NCBI GenBank assembly: GCA_900095875.1
Contig: LT608311.1
Coordinates: forward strand, 310,001-374,000
Source: Caecibacter massiliensis
Lineage (GTDB): Bacteria > Bacillota > Negativicutes > Veillonellales > Megasphaeraceae
Direction: 5' to 3'
Length of the DNA: 64,000 nucleotides
In this document: one piece after another, positions 58,323 through 64,000 of the stretch
Numbering within the stretch: position 1 is the stretch's first letter
Layout of the letters: every line of letters begins with the position of its first letter
Made by a program: the position numbers and the translations under genes
Notes under the pieces: generated by a model
The model's input: only the letters and a program-made list of their open reading frames with translations
Told to the model about the DNA's origin: nothing
Database searches by the model: none

Positions 58323-58799
58323 TCAGGGATGTGCCATGCGGCAATACTCCTGTGTATGTGTATAGATCTGTTCCATGACGGCCTGCAGCCGTTCCTTCTG
58401 GTCAGACAGGACCAGGAACCCGACGAGTGCTTCCAAAGCCGTGCTGTCATGATATTCCGCAACAGAAGCACTTTTCGGTGTCTGGGAATAGGCATTACGT
58501 GCCCGCTGACAGACGGCCTGCTCCTCTTCATTCAGGTTTTCTTTTATCTGACGGTATATGATGGCCTGCACTTTGGCTGACACGAACTCGGCTGCCAGTG
58601 TATGCAGTACCTGCACGTTGGGTATCCCCGTCCCGACGAGATGACGACGCATATATAATGCATAGTAGGCATCACCAACAAAAGCCAGGGAAATGGGGTC
58701 CAGCTGCGCCGGTTCTGCTTCGGGGACATCCAGACGGACTCCTGAAGCAAAAGCGGCGTAAGATTTCTTTTTTAATGCCTGCAGTTGTCTGAATTTCAC
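58323..58799 (-). CDS. mrnC: Mini-ribonuclease III
   Basis: A 158-residue RNase III-type catalytic domain without a double-stranded RNA-binding domain, the MrnC form that matures 23S rRNA ends. Signature regions are PISLAFVGDAYYALYMRRHL near 35 and the second acidic motif EYHDSTALEALVGFLVLSD near 112. Its ATG overlaps the cysS stop (ATGA), so translation is coupled to the synthetase, the usual gene order in this phylum. Confidence 0.95.
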   Translation of the reverse strand: MKFRQLQALKKKSYAAFASGVRLDVPEAEPAQLDPISLAFVGDAYYALYMRRHLVGTGIPNVQVLHTLAAEFVSAKVQAIIYRQIKENLNEEEQAVCQRARNAYSQTPKSASVAEYHDSTALEALVGFLVLSDQKERLQAVMEQIYTHTQEYCRMAHP

Positions 58800-60241
58800 T
58801 TTTTCCAGCGCGCTCCCTGAGGAGAATCTTCTACGGTAATACCCAGAGCCGCCAGCTTATCGCGGATAGCATCGGCCAGAGCATACTGTTTCTGGGCCCG
58901 GCATTCCTGACGGACTTCCAAGATGAGGTCCATGAGGTCGTTGTAGTCCTTATTGCTGGCTTCGCCTTTATTGCCATTCCAGCGGTCTTCCAAAATACCG
59001 AGGATGTCGGTCATAGTCTTAAAAATCCGTTTGACTTCAGAAACGACGGACGAATCGACAGGAACGTTCTTATTGAGGACCGCATCTTTATAAATATTGA
59101 CTTTGCGGGCCAGTTCAAACATGGCTGCGCTGGCAAGAGCGGTGTTGAAATCGTCGCACATAGCTTCTTCAAAGTCTTCTTCAATCTTTTTCGCATCGGC
59201 CAGAAGCTGGGCTGATGTATCCGATTTAGCACCGGCGGGCATAGCCAGCAATTCCAGAACGTTGTCAATCGATGTGCCCAGGCGTTCCAGGCTGCGGGTC
59301 ATTTCTTCCAATCGTTCGTCGCTGAAATCAAGCGGGCTGCGGTAATGGTTGGAAATGAGGAAATACCGCAGGGCATCGGGACTGTAATGTTCCAGTACGT
59401 CTTTGACGAGGAAGAAATTATTCAGAGATTTACTCATCTTTTCAGAGTTGATGGTAATGAACCCGTTGTGCAGCCAGTATTTGACCATCGGTTTCTTGCC
59501 TGTATACGCTTCTGACTGGGCGATTTCATTTTCATGATGGGGGAAGATCAGATCGCTTCCGCCGCCGTGGAAATCAAAGGTATCGCCAAGATATTTGTTG
59601 CTCATGGCCGAGCATTCGATATGCCAGCCCGGACGTCCCGGTCCCCACGGGCTGTCCCACGAAGGTTCACCCGGCTTTGCTCCCTTCCAGAGAGCAAAAT
59701 CCATAGGATTATGTTTGCGGTCATCGACTTCAATACGGGCGCCAGCCATCATGTCGTCGAGGCTGCGGCCGCTCAATTTGCCATAATCGGCAAATTTTTC
59801 TACGCTGTAATATACATCGTGGTCAATGACATAGGCATATCCTTTATCGATCAGGGTCTGTACCATATGGATGATTTCCGGCATGTGTTCCGAAACGCGG
59901 GGATATTTGTCGGCCCGACGGATGTGGAGCTTATCCATGACGTCGAAGTAGGAAGCGATATACCGGTTGGAAATCGTATCCCATGTAACACCTTCCCCAT
60001 TGGCGGCGTTAATGATTTTATCATCGACATCGGTAAAGTTCTGGATGTGTGTGACTTCATAGCCCAGATGTTCCAGATAGCGTTTGATGACATCCCATGT
60101 AACGAACGGGCGGGCATTGCCCATATGAGAATGATTGTACGGCGTAATCCCGCAGACGTACATCTTGACCTGTCCCGGCGTTACTGGCACAAACGTTTCT
60201 TTACGGCGTGTGAGTGTATTGTAAACTTTTAATTCTCTCAT
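58796..60241 (-). CDS. cysS: Cysteinyl-tRNA synthetase
   Basis: A 481-residue class I synthetase that charges tRNA-Cys. Zinc and signature motifs are present: KMYVCGITPYNHSHMGNARPFV (HIGH equivalent HMGN), WHIECSAMSNKYLG, FPHHENEIAQSEA, and KMSKSLNNF near 265. The length is normal. The ATG follows AGGAGGTTTATT. Transcription passes through a T-box leader upstream, and the coding region is followed by coupled mrnC. Confidence 0.97.
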   Translation of the reverse strand: MRELKVYNTLTRRKETFVPVTPGQVKMYVCGITPYNHSHMGNARPFVTWDVIKRYLEHLGYEVTHIQNFTDVDDKIINAANGEGVTWDTISNRYIASYFDVMDKLHIRRADKYPRVSEHMPEIIHMVQTLIDKGYAYVIDHDVYYSVEKFADYGKLSGRSLDDMMAGARIEVDDRKHNPMDFALWKGAKPGEPSWDSPWGPGRPGWHIECSAMSNKYLGDTFDFHGGGSDLIFPHHENEIAQSEAYTGKKPMVKYWLHNGFITINSEKMSKSLNNFFLVKDVLEHYSPDALRYFLISNHYRSPLDFSDERLEEMTRSLERLGTSIDNVLELLAMPAGAKSDTSAQLLADAKKIEEDFEEAMCDDFNTALASAAMFELARKVNIYKDAVLNKNVPVDSSVVSEVKRIFKTMTDILGILEDRWNGNKGEASNKDYNDLMDLILEVRQECRAQKQYALADAIRDKLAALGITVEDSPQGARWKK

Positions 60242-60259
60242 AATAAACCTCCTTCAGGT

Positions 60260-60480
60260 AAATAAAAAGACCGCCGTCCCCTGACAGAGACGGTGGCCCG
60301 TGGTTCCACTCTGCTTTATGGCAAACACCATAATCTCGACTACAGGTAACGGCTGTCTCCGGACCGGAATACTGTCATTTCATCCGGCCTGCTCCCAAAG
60401 GCAACTCTGCAATTTCATCTGCTGGCCCGGCTCTCAGCAGCTGCCGGACTTCTCTGTAGCGTTCCCTTGCAGATCATTTT
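60260..60480 (-). promoter_or_regulatory. T-box leader riboswitch of cysS (Cys specifier)
   Basis: The minus strand shows the T-box core GAGTGGAACCACGGGC near 60296-60312, then a terminator hairpin (ccaccgtc / gacggcgg) with a T-run just before cysS. The likely specifier is TGC (Cys) at 60401-60403, followed by CTTTGGGAGC, the same arrangement as the ATC specifier in the ileS leader. Confidence 0.85.
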
Positions 60481-60572
60481 GATCATCGCATTTCTAAATT
60501 GATATTAATTATTAAATATACTGTATTGTATATTACATGATACTCAATATTTTCTATTCTGTCAAGAACATT

Positions 60573-61013
60573 TTATGTATCGGTCATATCCGGGCGGTCC
60601 CATGTATCGACGGGCGTCTCCTCTTCATCTTCCTCCTCGCCTGCCAGCATTTCATCCATCTGAAAAGCCAGCTGGCAGAAATAAGGATAGTACGGCGAAG
60701 TACGGCCTGCTTCCAGTCCCCGGTATGTTTCCCGGCAGGGATATTCTTCCAGGAGCCGTTCATACGGTGGCAGAGGAATGCCGAATACGGGGGAAAATTC
60801 CCGGTCCTCTACGTCATCGAGAATGCTGGTTCCGGCCACACGGAACGTATATATGTCATTCAGATTTGTACAATGAATATACGTATACCTCCCGTTTCCC
60901 TCGGAAAGTTCTATTTCTCCATCCAGCACCAGACGGCCGGCAATCATGCGGGCCGCCCGGTTGCGGCTGAGTACTTCCCACCGGGAAGAAGGCGTCTTGT
61001 CAGACGTATCCAT
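60573..61013 (-). CDS. Hypothetical acidic protein between gltX and cysS
   Basis: A 146-residue soluble protein with no signal peptide or membrane helix. It starts MDTSDKTPSSRWEVLSRNRAARM and contains GRLVLDGEIELSEGNGRYTYIH, a beta-rich stretch, then FGIPLPPYERLLEEYP. It ends with a strongly acidic tail (GEEEDEEETPVD). I do not recognise a family. It starts 21 bases after gltX, so it is co-transcribed with it, and it occupies the slot that cysE fills in Bacillus. The ATG at 61011-61013 has a modest GGTGA site. Confidence 0.7.
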   Translation of the reverse strand: MDTSDKTPSSRWEVLSRNRAARMIAGRLVLDGEIELSEGNGRYTYIHCTNLNDIYTFRVAGTSILDDVEDREFSPVFGIPLPPYERLLEEYPCRETYRGLEAGRTSPYYPYFCQLAFQMDEMLAGEEEDEEETPVDTWDRPDMTDT

Positions 61014-61034
61014 CAACGTTCACCATCCCGGCAT

Positions 61035-62498
61035 TCAGTCAGCTATGAGGCCGCTGGCATTGAGCCGGCTGATGACTTTGTCCCGTCCCATGAGGGCGAC
61101 GATGACGTTCAGGTCCGGCCCGTGCATGACGCCTGTAACAGCTACGCGGATAGGCATATAGACGAATTTACCCTTTACTTTCAGGCCTTTCTGGATTTTT
61201 TTGAACAGGGGCTGTACCGTTTCCGCCGTCACTTCGTCGAGAGCTTCCAGTTCATCGCGGAACATTTTGAGAACAGCCGGAGCCGTTTCTTCTTTGAGGA
61301 CAGCAGCTGTTTCTTCGTTTTCCGGCTGGTAGTCTTCCGTGAAGAATACTTTGGCCGCATCGACAATCTGGGCGCCGTACTGGACGTGTTCGCGCATGGC
61401 AGAGCACATTTGTTTCAGCCAGGCCCGTTCATCATCGGAAGGCTGATCCGATGCATAGCCTGCTTTCTGCAAATGAGGCAGGCAGATTTCCAGCAGCTGG
61501 TCTTCATCCAGTTCTTTCATGTAATGGAAATTGATCCAGTTCAATTTTTCAATATCGAAGACAGCGGGATTCTTCGCTACCCGGTCCAGGCTGAACTGCT
61601 GGCAGAGTTCTTCCATGGAGAAAATTTCCTGATCGCTGTCAGGCGTCCATCCCAGAAGAGCCAGGAAATTGTCAATAGCCTGGGGCAGGTATCCCAGGTC
61701 GCGATACTGCTGGACGCTGGTTGCGCCGTGGCGTTTGCTCATTTTCTTCTTATCTTTGCCCAGGATAAGCGATACATGGGCAAAGGTCGGTACGGGAAAG
61801 CCCAGTGCTTTATAGAGGACGAGCTGGCGCGGTGTATTGGACAGATGTTCTTCCGCACGGATGACATGGGTAATATGCATGAGAGCATCATCCATGACGA
61901 CACAATAATTATATACAGGAATTCCGTCTGATTTGACAATGACAAAATCGCCTACTTTATTGGAGTCAAAAGCGACATGTCCCCGTACGAGATCGTCGAA
62001 TTCGAGAGTTTCATTCTTCGGGGTCTTGACTCGGATGACATAAGGCCGGCCTTCTTTCAGGTACTGCTGCACCTGTTCCGGCGACAGATGGGAACACTTG
62101 CCGGAATAAACCGGTGTTTCTCCCTTTGCCATCTGTGCTTCTTTTTCGGCTTCCAGTTCTTCGGGAGTACAGAAACAATAGTATGCTTTACCTTCTGCTA
62201 GTAATTTATCGGTATATTTTTTGTAGATATCCAGGCGTTCCATCTGACGGTACGGTCCGTCCGGGCCGCCTACATCAATACCTTCATCCCAGTTGATACC
62301 CAGCCAGCGCAGTGCTTCCTTGATATTTTCTTCCGATTCACGGGTAGAACGCTTCTGGTCCGTATCTTCAATGCGGACGACAAAGGTACCGCCGGTATGT
62401 TTGGCTTCCAGGTAATTGAAAAGAGCCGAGCGGGCACCGCCAATATGGAACGGGCCAGTCGGGCTGGGTGCAAAACGTACGCGTACTGTATTAGACAT
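61035..62498 (-). CDS. gltX: Glutamyl-tRNA synthetase
   Basis: A 487-residue class I synthetase. RFAPSPTGPFHIGGARSALFNYL holds the HIGH-type motif near residue 8, and LGKDKKKMSKRHGATSV holds KMSKR near 250. The anticodon-binding C-terminal domain ends PDLNVIVALMGRDKVISRL. Where tRNA-Gln is charged indirectly it may also mischarge that tRNA, which this window cannot show. The ATG follows AGGAGGAGTTTGTT. The gene lies between ispDF (28-base gap) and the acidic hypothetical gene. Confidence 0.97.
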   Translation of the reverse strand: MSNTVRVRFAPSPTGPFHIGGARSALFNYLEAKHTGGTFVVRIEDTDQKRSTRESEENIKEALRWLGINWDEGIDVGGPDGPYRQMERLDIYKKYTDKLLAEGKAYYCFCTPEELEAEKEAQMAKGETPVYSGKCSHLSPEQVQQYLKEGRPYVIRVKTPKNETLEFDDLVRGHVAFDSNKVGDFVIVKSDGIPVYNYCVVMDDALMHITHVIRAEEHLSNTPRQLVLYKALGFPVPTFAHVSLILGKDKKKMSKRHGATSVQQYRDLGYLPQAIDNFLALLGWTPDSDQEIFSMEELCQQFSLDRVAKNPAVFDIEKLNWINFHYMKELDEDQLLEICLPHLQKAGYASDQPSDDERAWLKQMCSAMREHVQYGAQIVDAAKVFFTEDYQPENEETAAVLKEETAPAVLKMFRDELEALDEVTAETVQPLFKKIQKGLKVKGKFVYMPIRVAVTGVMHGPDLNVIVALMGRDKVISRLNASGLIAD

Positions 62499-62526
62499 AA
62501 CAAACTCCTCCTACTATCTATTACTA

Positions 62527-63714
62527 TTAATTTCTGTATTTAATAACCATGGCAGCGGCCTGGGCGGCCATGCCTTCCTGCCGGCCTACAAAACCCAGGT
62601 GTTCTGTCGTAGTCGCTTTGACACAGACGGCAGACGGATCAATCTGCAGGGCATCTGCCAGATTGGCTGTCATCTGAGCCACATATGGCTTGATTTTCGG
62701 CTGCTGGGCCAGGAGCGTCACATCGACGTTAATGACGCGGCAGCTGTTCTCTATTAGTATCTGCCGTACTTTACGCAGTAAAATAAGGCTGGAAATATTC
62801 TTAAATGCCGCATCCGTATCGGGAAAATACGTACCGATGTCTTTCAGCCCTGCCGCTCCCAGGAGCGCATCCATGACGGCATGGACGAGTACATCCGCAT
62901 CAGAATGGCCATCCAGTCCTTTTTCATAGGGAATCTCCACGCCGCCCAGAATCAGTTTCCTTCCTGATACGAGCGGATGGACATCATAGCCGCTGCCGAC
63001 ACGGTGCTCTGACGGTCCGGTCATGTAAAATTCAAGGACCGGCACATCGTCCATCGTAGTCACTTTATGATTCCGTTCATCCCCCTGGAGAATAACAACC
63101 TTTTCCCCCATTGCCTCTGCCAGTGAGGCATCGTCTGTCCCCGTCAGGTGATGCTCTTTGGCGTACCGGTGGGCTTCCAGCAGTGTCTGGCGCCGGAAGA
63201 TCTGAGGCGTTTGTACAGCAATCAGGCGGCTCCGGTCCAGTGTGCGGACACGCTGCATCCCCCAGGCTCCAGCTTCTTCCCGTTCCTTGACCGTATCTTT
63301 GACAGGAATAGCATATACAGCTACATTTGCTTTTTCCATAACCGGCACGGCATTATCAAACCACTCCGGACCGGCCATGGGGCGTGACCCATCGTGGACC
63401 ATAATGATATCGGCTGACTCATCTGCTGCCACGAGGCCATTATAAACAGAATCTTCCCGTTCCGCTCCTCCCAGAGCAAAACGGACCGGTACAGACGGAT
63501 GCAGGCCGGCAACCATATCTTCTATATCCCTCCGGTCCCGTTCCGCTACTACAATGACGACTTCACTGACACAGGCTGCAGCAAAAACGTGCTGCAGCGT
63601 ATGAGTCAGTACAGGTTTTCCACACAAAGGAAAAAACAGCTTATTGCGCTCATAGCCAAAACGCCGGCCTGAACCGGCCGCTACTATGATGACAGATACT
63701 TTCAAACCTTTCAC
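62527..63714 (-). CDS. ispDF: Bifunctional IspD/IspF, MEP isoprenoid pathway
   Basis: A 395-residue fusion. The N-terminal IspD cytidylyltransferase (VSVIIVAAGSGRRFGYERNKLFF, MVHDGSRPM, GTDDASLAEAMG) spans about 1-230. The C-terminal IspF cyclodiphosphate synthase (RVGSGYDVHPLVSGRKLILGGVEIP, GLDGHSDADVLVHAVMDALLGAAGLKDIG, VNVDVTLLAQQPKI) spans about 237-395. These catalyse steps three and five of the MEP route. The GTG start directly abuts the TAG stop of the PIN/TRAM gene; an internal TTG six bases later is possible. Confidence 0.96.
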   Translation of the reverse strand: MKGLKVSVIIVAAGSGRRFGYERNKLFFPLCGKPVLTHTLQHVFAAACVSEVVIVVAERDRRDIEDMVAGLHPSVPVRFALGGAEREDSVYNGLVAADESADIIMVHDGSRPMAGPEWFDNAVPVMEKANVAVYAIPVKDTVKEREEAGAWGMQRVRTLDRSRLIAVQTPQIFRRQTLLEAHRYAKEHHLTGTDDASLAEAMGEKVVILQGDERNHKVTTMDDVPVLEFYMTGPSEHRVGSGYDVHPLVSGRKLILGGVEIPYEKGLDGHSDADVLVHAVMDALLGAAGLKDIGTYFPDTDAAFKNISSLILLRKVRQILIENSCRVINVDVTLLAQQPKIKPYVAQMTANLADALQIDPSAVCVKATTTEHLGFVGRQEGMAAQAAAMVIKYRN

Positions 63715-64000
63715 CTACTCGTGTTCGACTTTTACAAATATCATACGCCCTGCCGAAGTCTGCAAAACAGAAGTAACTACGACGGGGACGGTAGAACCAA
63801 TATATTTCTGGCCATTTTCGACGACAATCATAGTACCATCGTCGAGGTACCCTACACCCTGATTATTTTCTTTACCGGCCTTGACAACCAGTACTTCCAT
63901 ATGCTCTCCCGGAATCCGGGCCGGCTTCAGTGCATTGGCCAGATCATTGATATTCAGGACAACGACACCCTGCAGCGCCGCTACCTTATTCAGATTATAG
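63715..64000 (-). CDS. PIN/TRAM domain protein (YacL family), C-terminal part, cut by the window edge
   Basis: The last 94 residues of a YacL-type protein: the end of the PIN domain ([23 protein letters not shown]) and a C-terminal TRAM domain ([36 protein letters not shown], then FVKVEHE). The N-terminal membrane helices and most of the PIN nuclease domain lie outside the window. It ends TAG immediately before the ispDF GTG, the conserved yacL-ispD-ispF-gltX order of Firmicutes. Confidence 0.9.
   Translation of the reverse strand, partial: YNLNKVAALQGVVVLNINDLANALKPARIPGEHMEVLVVKAGKENNQGVGYLDDGTMIVVENGQKYIGSTVPVVVTSVLQTSAGRMIFVKVEHE

Overview
The window looks like a chromosomal segment of a diderm Firmicute of the class Negativicutes, most like the Megasphaera/Veillonella group. 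The right part has classic Firmicutes gene order (PIN/TRAM protein, ispDF, gltX, cysS, mrnC, rlmB, NYN protein, sigH, secG, rnr, smpB), and two aminoacyl-tRNA synthetase genes carry T-box leaders. The left edge nevertheless encodes a giant YadA-like trimeric autotransporter, which needs an outer membrane. The genus is an inference from gene content, not a database result. Nearly every gene lies on the minus strand.

Left to right: (1) bases 1-8206 hold an adhesin running off the left edge, with two in-frame stop codons. (2) At 8.8-9.3 kb are a DUF1858 protein and a 27-residue membrane peptide. (3) At 9.8-13.7 kb is an operon resembling four-carbon acid-sugar catabolism: GntR regulator, beta-hydroxyacid dehydrogenase, DUF1537 kinase and class II aldolase. 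(4) At 14-25 kb are ileS with an Ile T-box, dnaE, a TetR regulator and the single-chain pyruvate:ferredoxin oxidoreductase. (5) At 25-36 kb is accessory metabolism and transport: BrnQ, an amidohydrolase, a glucitol-type PTS with SorC regulator next to a split transketolase, a HAD phosphatase, an NhaC antiporter and an LRAT-domain protein.

(6) At 35.8-44.1 kb is an alkylation-repair locus: adaA divergent from ogt-alkA. alkA is split by a 6,471-bp insertion bounded by 11-bp direct repeats, and removing the insert plus one repeat restores a 223-residue open alkA. The insert contains only decayed pieces of a phage-type large polyvalent protein: a ParB/DdrB-like domain, a nuclease-like domain, two near-identical HEAYH metalloprotease-like segments, and a frameshifted C-terminal region. 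No integrase is visible. (7) At 44.2-45.4 kb is a padC/padR pair with two perfect ATGT-N8-ACAT boxes. (8) At 45.5-48.9 kb is a BetT-type transporter with two compensating frameshifts, overlapping a DUF389 membrane protein.

(9) From 49 kb to the right edge is an intact housekeeping block: mutM, polA, smpB, rnr, secG, sigH, rlmB, mrnC, cysS with a Cys T-box, gltX, ispDF and a PIN/TRAM protein. All clear gene lesions (adhesin, alkA, polyvalent gene, BetT) fall in accessory regions. I saw no rRNA, tRNA or CRISPR array.
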